NCBI RefSeq assembly: GCF_001439685.1
Contig: NZ_JYLH01000013.1
Span: 124,001 to 188,000, forward strand
Reading direction: 5' to 3'
Length of the DNA: 64,000 nt
Source: Pseudomonas libanensis
GTDB taxonomy: Bacteria; Pseudomonadota; Gammaproteobacteria; Pseudomonadales; Pseudomonadaceae
Position numbers and translations under genes: made by a program. Below are positions 35,746 to 43,977 of this stretch, in pieces (the stretch's first letter is position 1; every line of letters begins with the position of its first letter). Under the pieces are notes generated by a model. The model was not told the origin of the DNA. It saw only the letters and a list, made by a program, of their open reading frames with translations, and searched no databases.

Positions 35746-36889
35746 GTGCAACGCCTTGGTTGGCTGGCCGGGTATCGACCGTGGTGATCACCGACATGCC
35801 TGGCAGGATAGGCCCGCCCTGATCATGCTCATCGATGACAATTTTCACCGGGAAGCGCTGCACGATCTTGGTGAAGTTGCCGGTGGCATTATCCGACGGC
35901 AACAGTGCGAACACCGCCCCCGAACCTGGCGAGAAACTCACCACATGGCCCTTGAGCTTGCGTCCTGAGTAGCTGTCGATGCTGATGTCCACGGGTTGGC
36001 CGGCGCGCATGTCGCGCAATTGGGTTTCCTTGTAGTTGGCCACCACGTAGGCCTGCTGCAAGGGCACCACCGCCAGCAGCGGCAAGCCTGGCGCGACGTA
36101 TTGGCGGGTGCGCACTTTGCGCTGCCCCACCACGCCGTCGATGGGCGAGCGGATCAAGGTGTCTTCCTGCGCATGGGTCGCCAGGTTCAACTGCGCCTGG
36201 GCCTGGCTGCGCCGGGCAATCTGTTGTTGGAGCGAGGCTTGGGCCAATTGGCGGCGACTGATGGCAACGGTCAACCGGGTTTCCTGTTGACGTTGCATGG
36301 CCTTGGCAATTTCCACCGCGGCGCTGGCCTGGGTGTAGCTGGCGGCCGCCGTTTCCAGGCGCTGGGCACTGGCGGCATGTTCGCGCACCAACCCTTCGTA
36401 GCGGCGCTGGTCGAGGCGAGCGCGGTGCAACTCGGCGGCCACGCTGCGGGCGTGGGCCTGAGCCTGGGCAACGCCGGCCTGTTGCTGGGCGATCAGGCTG
36501 TCGGTGACGTTCAGGTTGGCCTGTTGCGCCGCCACCGAAGCTTGGGTTTCGGCCAGTTGTGCACGGGCCTGTTCCAGGCGGGCCAAATAGTCACGGTCCT
36601 CGATGCGCACCAGCACATCCCCGGCCTTGACGGGCTGGTCGTCCTCCACCAACACCTGGGCCACATACCCGGAGACCTTGGGGCTGATGGGAATCCAGTC
36701 GGCACGCACATAGGCATCATCGGTCTGTTCCAGATATCGGCCGACCGTCATCCAGTACACGCCGAACACCACCGCTGCGATCAACAGCGCCGCGCCGCCC
36801 AGCAGGATCAGGTGCCGTTTGCGACGTTGCTTGCGCGTATGCGCCAATTCATCCTGGACAGCAGTTTTTTCATCAACGGCGATATTCAT
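35738..36889 (-). CDS. HlyD/EmrA-type membrane-fusion protein
   Basis: 383 aa. N-terminal TM (residues about 28-47, LILLGGAALLIAAVVFGVYWM), lipoyl/barrel-sandwich halves (DAYVRADWIPISPKVSGYVAQVLVEDDQPVKAGD and DTLIRSPIDGVVGQRKVRTRQYV) around a long coiled-coil hairpin. It connects the EmrB-like pump to the outer-membrane channel. ATG at 36889 overlaps the upstream OprM-like stop as ATGA. Confidence 0.92.
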   Translation of the reverse strand: MNIAVDEKTAVQDELAHTRKQRRKRHLILLGGAALLIAAVVFGVYWMTVGRYLEQTDDAYVRADWIPISPKVSGYVAQVLVEDDQPVKAGDVLVRIEDRDYLARLEQARAQLAETQASVAAQQANLNVTDSLIAQQQAGVAQAQAHARSVAAELHRARLDQRRYEGLVREHAASAQRLETAAASYTQASAAVEIAKAMQRQQETRLTVAISRRQLAQASLQQQIARRSQAQAQLNLATHAQEDTLIRSPIDGVVGQRKVRTRQYVAPGLPLLAVVPLQQAYVVANYKETQLRDMRAGQPVDISIDSYSGRKLKGHVVSFSPGSGAVFALLPSDNATGNFTKIVQRFPVKIVIDEHDQGGPILPGMSVITTVDTRPANQGVAHD

Positions 36890-38367
36890 GGCTGGGTACC
36901 GGAAAAAGTGGTGTAAGCGTGGATGGGAGCTGAAGGCTGCCAACCACCGCCAAGCGCCCGAAACAGGCTGATCTGGCGTTGCAGCAACTGGCCGTCGGCG
37001 TCGGCGCGAGTGGCCTGCAAGCGGATCAGTTCACGCTCGCTGTCCAGCACGTCCAGAAAATCGATAGACCCCGCGTCGTAATTGAATTGGGCCAACCTGT
37101 AGGCGTGGCGGCTGCTGTCCAGTGCCTGGCTCAAGGCCGCGTGACGCTGGCGCTCGCCGTCATACAAGGCCAAGGCCTGGCGCACCTCCTTGAGAGCCTT
37201 GAGTACGCTGGCCTCGAATTGCGCCACCTCCACCTGCTCAAGCGCCCGCGCCTGATTGACCCGCGCGCGGTTGGCGCGCCAATTGGGGAACTGCCAGGTG
37301 ATCAGCGGGCCAATGCCGAACATCACCGCGCTGCTGTCGCCCAGCTCATGGGGCCTGTTGGCCGATGAAGACACCGAGGCGCCGAAGGTCACCTTCGGGT
37401 ACAGGTCGGCCTGGACGATATCCACTTGCAGCGTGGCCGCCTGCAATGCTCGCTCGGCCTGACGGATATCGGGGCGGCGCGCCAATAATTGCCAGCCATC
37501 GCCCACCGGCAGTTCGGCATTGAGTTGCGGCACCACCTCACAGGTCGCAGCGCCAGCGTCTTGTTCCAGATCAGCCACGCCGGTCAGCATTGCCAGCTCG
37601 TACAGCGCCGCTTGCCGACGCGCCTCCAGCATCGGCAGCAAGGCCTGGGTTTCGCCCTGCAGGGCTTGCATGCGCGTGTATTCAAGGTCCGTCACCACAC
37701 CGGCCTGGCGCTGGCGATCGATCAGCGCCAGGCTGCGCCCGACCACGTCCAACGAATGACGCTGGACCTTGGCACGGGCACCGAGGGCGCAAGCATTCAC
37801 ATAGGCGCGGGTGGTTTGCGCCACGACCGTGATGCGCAGCAGGTCTTCGGCGTCCTGCGCCGCCGCGGCTTGCACCTGGGCCCGCTCGATACTGCGCTGG
37901 ACCTGACCCCAGACGTCCACTTGATACGCCAGTTCAAAGCCCGGGTTGAAGGCCCACTGTGACGGCGCATGGCTATCGGTGGCCTTGGCCAGGGTCTGGT
38001 CATCGGCCGTCTTGCCGTACTCGGCGCCCAGTGACGCCTGGGTGGACGGCCAGCGCTCGGCATCAGCCTGCATGATCCCGGCCAGCATCGCTTGCACATG
38101 GGCCTGGGCCGCCGCCAGGTCGCGGTTGTGCAGCAATGCCTGCTGCACCAGCCCATCGAGTTTCGGGTCGTTGTACAACTGCCACCAGCGCTCGGGTAAC
38201 GCCTGGGCCGATACACCTTGCGGCAAGTGGCTCAGGGCATTGATACGCTCCGGGTGTGGCCGTGCGGGCGCATGGGCAACCCAGGACGAACAACCCGCCG
38301 ACAACGCCAGCGCAATGCCCAGCAGCGCCAGACGGCCATGCGGTGGGGGAAAAGAAGGCGAACCCAT
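36886..38367 (-). CDS. Outer-membrane efflux lipoprotein, NodT/OprM family
   Basis: 493 aa. A lipobox (LALSAGC) near residue 26 marks a lipoprotein. The two-repeat TolC fold follows: WWQLYNDPKLDGLVQQALLHNRDLAAA, FELAYQVDVWGQV, LLARRPDIRQAERALQAA and NYDAGSIDFLDVLDSERELIRLQ. It is first of the operon and is followed by EmrA- and EmrB-like genes, completing a tripartite pump. The frame runs up to 38622 but the lipoprotein signal fixes the start at 38367. Confidence 0.9.
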   Translation of the reverse strand: MGSPSFPPPHGRLALLGIALALSAGCSSWVAHAPARPHPERINALSHLPQGVSAQALPERWWQLYNDPKLDGLVQQALLHNRDLAAAQAHVQAMLAGIMQADAERWPSTQASLGAEYGKTADDQTLAKATDSHAPSQWAFNPGFELAYQVDVWGQVQRSIERAQVQAAAAQDAEDLLRITVVAQTTRAYVNACALGARAKVQRHSLDVVGRSLALIDRQRQAGVVTDLEYTRMQALQGETQALLPMLEARRQAALYELAMLTGVADLEQDAGAATCEVVPQLNAELPVGDGWQLLARRPDIRQAERALQAATLQVDIVQADLYPKVTFGASVSSSANRPHELGDSSAVMFGIGPLITWQFPNWRANRARVNQARALEQVEVAQFEASVLKALKEVRQALALYDGERQRHAALSQALDSSRHAYRLAQFNYDAGSIDFLDVLDSERELIRLQATRADADGQLLQRQISLFRALGGGWQPSAPIHAYTTFSGTQP

Positions 38368-38489
38368 CGAAGAAATCCAGAAGCCCAAGTAGAGACCCAG
38401 GGTAAGAGCGCAACGGGGTGCGAATCTCCCGAGTTCCGGACAACCATCGTTTTGATTGGGACAAGGTGCGGGGTAGCTTGGCAGTACTC

Positions 38490-39030
38490 GGTCCAAATGT
38501 GGGAGGGGGCTTGCCCCCGATGAGCATAGGTATCTACACAACTTTGGGGCGACGCTGGACCTGTGGCGAGGGAGCTTGCTCCCGTGACGGACTGACAGCC
38601 GACGCTGATCGAGCTGACGCACCGCGATCCAAATGTGGGAGCTGGCTTGCCTGCGAAGGCGGCCTTAAAGCTGACCAGGATCTCGGGTCAGACCGCGTAC
38701 ATATCCGTTCCTGCGGTAATGGCTGCTATTGGTTCCGCTTTTACAGCGGGTCACTTTTGAAGAGCCCAAAAGTAACCAAAAGGCTCTTGCCCCACCACTC
38801 GGCACCTCGCTCAGGCTCGGTGTGCCCGTAATTCGCCAGTGATTTGGGGGGTCGCCTAAGATCAAAAGCAGATCAAGATCAAGAGCGACTCGCTTCGCAT
38901 CGTGGTTACCGTCGGCTACTACAGCCTACAAAGTTGTGTAGATACCTATGCCCCGATGAGGGAGTATCAGTTAGCAAACCTGTAACTGACCCACCGCCAT
39001 CGGGGGCAAGCCCCCTCCCACATTTGGACC
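38490..39030. repeat. REPIN (GGGAGGGGGCTTGCCCCCGAT type) interrupted by a short element
   Basis: The outer arms GGTCCAAATGTGGGAGGGGG (from 38490) and its reverse complement (to 39030) are perfect. Removing 38524-38951 and one CCCGATGA copy rebuilds a 105-bp REPIN of normal size. Confidence 0.88.
38524..38951. mobile_element. 428-bp MITE-like element, 23-bp TIRs, 8-bp target duplication
   Basis: The ends are perfect inverted repeats of 23 bp: 38524-38546 (starting GCATAGGTATCTACAC) and 38929-38951. They are flanked by the direct repeat CCCGATGA (38516-38523 and 38952-38959). There is no ORF of transposase size inside. The interior contains a lone REP-like segment (about 38632-38665) and a hairpin near 38748-38778 (GGTCACTTTTG / CAAAAGTAACC, one mismatch). 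An 8-bp duplication with perfect TIRs is what a non-autonomous transposon leaves; the parent IS family is not identifiable from this sequence alone. Confidence 0.8.
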
Positions 39031-39063
39031 GAGGCTGACAGGTAAGCCTATCGCCAGATCAAA

Positions 39064-39804
39064 TCACACCAATCGACAGTTACTCGGGGTGTAACCCATG
39101 GTGCGCTTGAACATCGCAGTAAACGCACTCGGGCTCTGATAACCATGCTCCAGCGCCACTTCCAGGATCGACACGCCACAGGCCAGCCGCTGCATGCTGA
39201 GCAACAACCGCGTGCGCTTGCGCCATTCGCCGTAACTCATGCCCAACTCTTTCTGGAACAGCCGCGCCAAGGTACGCGAACTCATATTGAGCTGCAGCGC
39301 CCAACTCTCCAGTGTCGACTCCTGGGAAGGGTTGTCGATAAAGCCCGCACACAGCGACTTGAGCCTCGGCTCATCCGGAATCGGCACATGTGCCAGCACC
39401 CGTTGTGCCCGGTCGAGCTCCGAGAAAATCAACTCGACAATCTGCGCGTGGCGCAACAACGCCGGCTCACTGTCGAGCTTATCCCCCGCAGCGACGATCA
39501 GCTCACGCAACAGCGGCGAAACCCTGATGACCTCGCACTCCGAGGTCAAGCCACGATGCGCCCCCGGCGAGATCAACAAGGTGCGCATACGCACTTCACC
39601 GGTCATGCGGATCTGATGCTCCCTCCCTGAAGGCACCCACAATGCATGCCCGGAAGGCACCACCCAGGCCGTCGCCTCCACCGACACCAGCATCACACCG
39701 TTGATGGCATAGACGAGCTGGCCCTCGTCATGTCGATGGGGCGCCACGATGTGGCCGTGTTCATAGTTAGCGGCGAGCGCCGCTAATGGGGTAGGCGCGT
39801 TCAT
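39064..39804 (-). CDS. AraC-family transcriptional regulator with cupin sensor domain
   Basis: 246 aa. N-terminal AraC-type cupin (APHRHDEGQLVYAINGVMLVS, VPSGHALWVPSGREHQIRM), C-terminal double HTH (LESWALQLNMSSRTLARLFQKELGMSYGEWRKRTRLL and VSILEVALEHGYQSPSAFTAMFKRTMGYTPS). It is on the same strand upstream of the efflux operon, about 700 bp away across the repeat region, so it is a candidate regulator of it. It diverges from the bacteriocin gene. Confidence 0.9.
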   Translation of the reverse strand: MNAPTPLAALAANYEHGHIVAPHRHDEGQLVYAINGVMLVSVEATAWVVPSGHALWVPSGREHQIRMTGEVRMRTLLISPGAHRGLTSECEVIRVSPLLRELIVAAGDKLDSEPALLRHAQIVELIFSELDRAQRVLAHVPIPDEPRLKSLCAGFIDNPSQESTLESWALQLNMSSRTLARLFQKELGMSYGEWRKRTRLLLSMQRLACGVSILEVALEHGYQSPSAFTAMFKRTMGYTPSNCRLV

Positions 39805-40000
39805 TTCAGCAGGCCATCGCGGCGTTCGCTCGTCTTGAGGGAAGCGAGCTATGTCGGCAATTGCAGGAAGAGGCTGTGAGCATCATATCGTTTCTCCTTT
39901 TTAGGGCAGACCGCCAGGAGCGTTCGGCGCGTCTTGAGTGCGGAAACAACCCGCACATCAGAAAAAATGCACAAATGCATAATTTCGCCTTGAAAATTAA

Positions 40001-40018
40001 ACTGTATGGATACACAGT
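40001..40018 (+). promoter_or_regulatory. LexA (SOS) box upstream of the bacteriocin
   Basis: ACTGTATGGATACACAGT contains CTGT-N8-ACAG exactly, 119 bp before the bacteriocin ATG. A -35-like TTGAAA (39990-39995) lies just upstream, so bound LexA would cover the promoter. SOS control is usual for colicins; S-type pyocins more often use PrtN P-boxes. Confidence 0.82.
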
Positions 40019-40136
40019 ATCAGCAGGCCTCATCTTATGCCGATTCATCGCTACCGACGAGCAGCGCGGCGAGGCCGAGCCAGAGGGGTAATTCCCAACA
40101 ATTGACCGAAATATATATCGATAAGGATATCGACTC

Positions 40137-41525
40137 ATGACTATCGTTCTTCCACCCATCGTCGTCACTGCCACCGAACCCGGTTACCCGGCAAATCCTG
40201 GAGGCCTGCCGTTTCCCGCGCCGAACCCGGCAGTTGTGTTCCAAGGGCAGATGCTGGAACGCTTTGCTTATTATCGCCAGGGGTTGTGGCGCGAGATGCT
40301 AATCAAAATCGCCGACGAACAGGTCACCTGGGGAATGACAGGTGGGCCAGCGCCAGGGATCGTACATGATTTGCAATCGGTGCCGTTTGCAGATAGCTAC
40401 CTTTACTTTAATCCGGGCCTGACGTCTGGCCATGGTCTGAATTACGCCCAGCAATATTTCCAATCAGGTGGCGTAACCTCCTCTCCAGGCCTTTCGGGCG
40501 GTGATCTGACTCCGGTCGCAGCCGTTGGGCACTTTCTTTACGGCAAAGGTACTCCAACCGAAACCTCAATCAACCTATTCGGGCTGAACTCACCGAGCAT
40601 CTCAAGCGCTGTGTTCAATGACGTTCTAGCCTCAGCGCCAATCGGAACGTCGCCGATTTCCATTGGCAATATTCCTTTTACGCCAGACGCCACGTCCTGG
40701 CAGCTTGCAACGTGGATAGACAATCTTTCCCTGACCTTGCAAGGCACCCTCAATAAGGCTCAGGACGGTAGTTATCAATTTAACGGCTCCGTATCCGCCG
40801 CCAACCACACCTACGATTCGATGCCTGCCGGTTTCAAAGCGGCCATCGGCGAAGCGGCTGCAAATACGCTTCAAAGCGTATTTGACGCTCATGGCGCTAT
40901 GCCCTTTGAGGTCGTGATCAAAGGCGAAACCGCAGTTACCGTTACCAAAGAACTCACTCCCGATGAAAAGGCTGCCTATACAGACGCTGTCAGCTTCGTA
41001 TCGACTGCCAATGAACAAATGCTTCAAAAATATGGTGCCAACTTGAGCAAAGTCGCCCAAGACATGCAAGCTGAGATCTCTGGCAAGAAAGTCAGAAGTT
41101 ATGCAGAAGCAATGGCGACCTTTGAGAAAGTCAGCGCCAACCCCGCTATGAAACTCAATGCACTGGACACCCAAGCAGTGGTCGACGCGCTGAATGCCCT
41201 GGATAAGGCGACCTTTGCGGATAACATCACCCGTTTGGGCAAAGCATTCGGTGTGGTCGGTAAAGTCGTACAAGCAGAAGCCATCCGCGAGAAAACCGTC
41301 TCCGGTTTTCAAACCGGCGACTGGAAGCCGCTCATGCTTGAGCTTGAAGCAATGGCGGTCGGCACCGGTGCTGGAATTTTGCTCGCCACCAGCATGGCGT
41401 TCTTCTTTCCTGTTTTTGCGTCGGCTGCCGCTGGAGTCGTCGTGGTGGCCTTGATGATGGCAGCCACCGCTGCCTATTTTGATGCAGCCAAAGTCGATGA
41501 GATCAACAACCTGATTCTTAACTAA
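40137..41525 (+). CDS. Dual-module bacteriocin: colicin M-like domain plus pore-forming colicin domain (PmnH type)
   Basis: 462 aa, no signal peptide. N-terminus MTIVLPPIVVTATEP resembles a TonB box; a Pro/Gly-rich and helical receptor/translocation part follows. Residues about 125-272 align with the colicin M toxin domain: TPVAAVGHFLYGKG, LQGTLNKAQDGSYQFNGSV, HTYD, AAIGE. Of the colicin M catalytic residues D226, Y228, D229, H235, R236 the equivalents are H224, Y226, D227, F233, K234, so lipid II hydrolysis is probably lost. Residues about 273-462 are a helical pore-forming domain with a hydrophobic hairpin (about 402-448). Architecture equals PmnH, a TonB-dependent, ferrichrome-receptor-targeting bacteriocin of P. 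synxantha (from memory). RBS AAGGAT. Confidence 0.88.
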   Translation: MTIVLPPIVVTATEPGYPANPGGLPFPAPNPAVVFQGQMLERFAYYRQGLWREMLIKIADEQVTWGMTGGPAPGIVHDLQSVPFADSYLYFNPGLTSGHGLNYAQQYFQSGGVTSSPGLSGGDLTPVAAVGHFLYGKGTPTETSINLFGLNSPSISSAVFNDVLASAPIGTSPISIGNIPFTPDATSWQLATWIDNLSLTLQGTLNKAQDGSYQFNGSVSAANHTYDSMPAGFKAAIGEAAANTLQSVFDAHGAMPFEVVIKGETAVTVTKELTPDEKAAYTDAVSFVSTANEQMLQKYGANLSKVAQDMQAEISGKKVRSYAEAMATFEKVSANPAMKLNALDTQAVVDALNALDKATFADNITRLGKAFGVVGKVVQAEAIREKTVSGFQTGDWKPLMLELEAMAVGTGAGILLATSMAFFFPVFASAAAGVVVVALMMAATAAYFDAAKVDEINNLILN

Positions 41526-41605
41526 AACAAAGGGTCCGGGCGGGCCGAGTCTTGTCCGGACCCAGCGTGTTAGCATTAAAAATCGTACAACAGGATTTAC
41601 AAGCA

Positions 41606-42160
41606 ATGAACAAGCCAATCAAACAGTCAATACCTCTGCCCTATCTATTCATTGCAATGACCATGGCACCTATATTTTTCATAGCTTTTTTATTTCCTGC
41701 AAAGGCCACATCCGTGCCCTTTGCAAATATTGAAAGTTTCATAAACACTTACCTGCTCGGCACGGTAGGGTTTTGGTCGTCTAACTTTCCTTTCAGCTCC
41801 ACAGTGATAACAAACTACATTGGCTTGCTCGGACCGATATTTGCGTTGATCTTTTTCTTGAAGGTCCGCAAGGGGATGATCATCGCTGCTGATCAATATG
41901 CAAATATGACCATCAGCAAGTATTTGTTCGGCTTGATAGTCTTATCGAGCTTTATCTACATGATCATATCCGTGACCTATGTTTATCCGCATGACCTGGC
42001 GGCTCACAACTTGAAATGGCGATTGTTTGGCACACACATATTTACCTATGCAATATTCTCTTCTGGCGTGCTATTTATTATTTATTTTATTACTTTAATT
42101 TTATATTTCTCTTTACTATACATACCGAGACTTTTAATAAACAAGAACAAACAGCGTTAG
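41606..42160 (+). CDS. Four-TM membrane protein, probable bacteriocin immunity protein (ImnH-like)
   Basis: 184 aa, Lys/Ile/Phe-rich, with about four TM helices: residues about 10-32 (PYLFIAMTMAPIFFIAFLF), 66-86, 105-127 (YLFGLIVLSSFIYMIISVTYV) and 145-175, and a basic C-terminus (NKNKQR). A+T content is much higher than its surroundings, as for most immunity genes. It follows the bacteriocin by 80 bp on the same strand. Immunity to pore formers acts in the inner membrane, so topology and place fit; no sequence motif proves it. ATG at 41606 is used because AGGA lies 11 nt upstream. Confidence 0.75.
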   Translation: MNKPIKQSIPLPYLFIAMTMAPIFFIAFLFPAKATSVPFANIESFINTYLLGTVGFWSSNFPFSSTVITNYIGLLGPIFALIFFLKVRKGMIIAADQYANMTISKYLFGLIVLSSFIYMIISVTYVYPHDLAAHNLKWRLFGTHIFTYAIFSSGVLFIIYFITLILYFSLLYIPRLLINKNKQR

Positions 42161-42405
42161 CTTCATGCCATATAGAAAAATTACGAACAAAAGGATATTT
42201 AGTCCCGGAACAGGTGCAAGCCTATTTCGGACTAGTGACCATATCCCCTTCTCCCAGATCTTTTGCCTCACCATCATCCCAGTACTGCTTACTTCCCCAA
42301 GGTGCACGAATCATGGAAAAACTCCATTTAACGCCGCCTTTTTACAGGCGGCGCCTTTATTTACAAGGCAAACCCGGACGGTGTCCGGTGATTACCTAAG
42401 GGCGA
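42161..42405. terminator. Convergent gap with hairpin
   Basis: 245 bp between the immunity gene and the minus-strand gene at 42406. A hairpin CGCCGCC / GGCGGCG at 42332-42353 (loop TTTTTACA), followed by CTTTAT, can end transcripts from either side. I see no gene here. Confidence 0.6.
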
Positions 42406-43005
42406 TCAACTGCCCAACAGTCCACTGGTGTCCGCGTCGAAGCGCTTGCGGGCCTGATCAGCCGCCGGTTTGAGCAGCATGAGCAGTGCCGCCTCACTGT
42501 ACAACTGAGTGACCGCCAGTTCCTTGGGGGTCGGCTCAATCGGGATCAGCACATCTTCGCTGTCGGCGTGCAGCCAGATTGCCACAACGTGCAATGCCGA
42601 GATGAACAGCACTCGCAGCTCAACGGTTTTACCTTGCAATTGCGCGGACTGTTCCGCCATTTTCAGCGCATCCACCGTCGCCGCGGCCAGGGGCCCGTGG
42701 TTGAGCGAGGCGAACTCGACATGTCCGCCTACGTCGGCCAGTTGCGCATCCGCAATCGTCACGCCATCGGCAAACACCAAGTAATGCCAATCGCCGACCT
42801 CAGCGTCTTTCAGGCCTATACCGTGAGTCAAATCCTCGAGGGTGAGCGAGTAGCCACGATAGGCTTCGCTCAGCCTGATGTTGCCCGGTGCGGCGGCTGC
42901 GAATGAATGATTGCCCCCCAGGCCCCGGGTTTGCAGCGCGGCTTGCAACGCCGGGCGCAGTGTCTGTACGCCGTTTGAGGGCGCCTTTGGATAAATCAGT
43001 TGCAT
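42406..43005 (-). CDS. Unknown protein paired with the papain-like protease
   Basis: 199 aa, no signal peptide or TM segment; starts MQLIYPKAPSNGVQTLRPAL. No family recognised. The middle (GDWHYLVFADGVTIADAQLADVGGHVEFASLN) looks like an alpha/beta fold, and LRVLFISALHVVAIWLHAD could be a buried core. It starts 13 bp after the C70 protease stop on the same strand, so the two are co-expressed. It might be an inhibitor, chaperone or substrate of the protease, but nothing in the sequence decides this. Confidence 0.7.
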   Translation of the reverse strand: MQLIYPKAPSNGVQTLRPALQAALQTRGLGGNHSFAAAAPGNIRLSEAYRGYSLTLEDLTHGIGLKDAEVGDWHYLVFADGVTIADAQLADVGGHVEFASLNHGPLAAATVDALKMAEQSAQLQGKTVELRVLFISALHVVAIWLHADSEDVLIPIEPTPKELAVTQLYSEAALLMLLKPAADQARKRFDADTSGLLGS

Positions 43006-43018
43006 GATGCTGCCCTCC

Positions 43019-43603
43019 TCAGTTTTTTACGGTGAAGTAAGTGTTGGTCCAATTGCCGCCGCCGTTGTACGAACCGGGGAACGCGTTCAACGCACGGGTC
43101 GAGTAGCCGTAGATCGAATCTGCGATCAACAGGTAGTTGCCGTTGGTCCCATAGATCACCAAAAAGTGCGCACCGCCACCGTACCAGGCACAACGCAAAC
43201 CGATGGGGCGGCCCCTGTTAATCTGGTTCTGGATGGCCGACATCTGCAACGAGCCTTGATTCATGCCGTTATAGCTGCGCGTGGTTCGTAAGGCGGAATC
43301 CAGATAGCCGTAGACGTTGCACGGTCCAGGTTGGTTGCAGCAGTTGCGGTCAAGCTCGCTGCTGGCTACACCGCACTGGGTCCAGGATCCGGTGCCGTAG
43401 TAGTTGCCGACCGAGGCAGAAACAGCCGCCCAGCACCAATTGCTCTGGGTTTGTCTCTGCATGCTGAAATTGAGACTGGCAACAGCCATTGCTTGGGGCT
43501 GAGCAACCGATTTGACTTCGACCAGTTGCGGATCGAGCAGATGGCCGACCAGGCAGTCAGGCGGTGTGTCGCCGGTGAATTGGGGTGTTTCAGTGGATAA
43601 CAT
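43019..43603 (-). CDS. Papain-like cysteine protease (peptidase C70-like)
   Basis: 194 aa. Catalytic Cys57 in QSNWCWAAVSASVGNYY, His146 in GGGAHFLVIYG and Asp162 in LIADSIYGYS match the AvrRpt2-like C70 fold. The N-terminal 40 residues (TGDTPPDCLVGHLLDPQLVEVKSV) are not obviously a signal peptide and might be a propeptide. Six further cysteines (positions 17, 77, 88, 89, 95, 138) suggest an extracytoplasmic or injected protein. Strong GGAGGA before ATG 43603. Family members include type III effectors and secreted peptidases; route unknown here. Confidence 0.8.
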   Translation of the reverse strand: MLSTETPQFTGDTPPDCLVGHLLDPQLVEVKSVAQPQAMAVASLNFSMQRQTQSNWCWAAVSASVGNYYGTGSWTQCGVASSELDRNCCNQPGPCNVYGYLDSALRTTRSYNGMNQGSLQMSAIQNQINRGRPIGLRCAWYGGGAHFLVIYGTNGNYLLIADSIYGYSTRALNAFPGSYNGGGNWTNTYFTVKN

Positions 43604-43977
43604 TTTTCAATCCTCCATGAATGAAAACCAGCGTCCTGCTGGTAAACGTGTAGCGGGTGCTGCCGAGCTATCGACGTTCAAGGTGGCCCATATTTGATGG
43701 GTGCGTTGCGATCTGGCTCGAGGTAACCCTAGACAGGAATATGCATATACGCAAATATATAAATGCATTGGTGCAATTTTTTGATCAATGCGTGTGGTTT
43801 GTCAGGCGGGATGAACCTCAAAAATGTGGATGACTGATCCAGAAATAAATCCGTTCCCTTTTTTAGTGCCTGCCAGGCTAATAAATCCCCTCATCGTGAT
43901 CAGCGCCAATGCGGCATGATAAAACCAATCAAGGTTTCGTCTGCGTAAATTGCTCGAAACCAAGCGTTCTCTGCTCT
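43604..43977. other. Gap upstream of the C70 protease
   Basis: 374 bp, A+T-rich, no supported gene. It should contain the protease promoter (minus strand) and the 3' end of the DUF418 transcript. The stretch around 43739-43770 (ATATGCATATACGC and AATATATAAATGCAT) is repetitive and could be an A+T-rich upstream element. No clear terminator was found. Confidence 0.4.

Noticed and set aside
39861..40091. 76-codon ORF in the AraC-bacteriocin gap
   Set aside because: No RBS, covers the SOS box and promoter, no family match.
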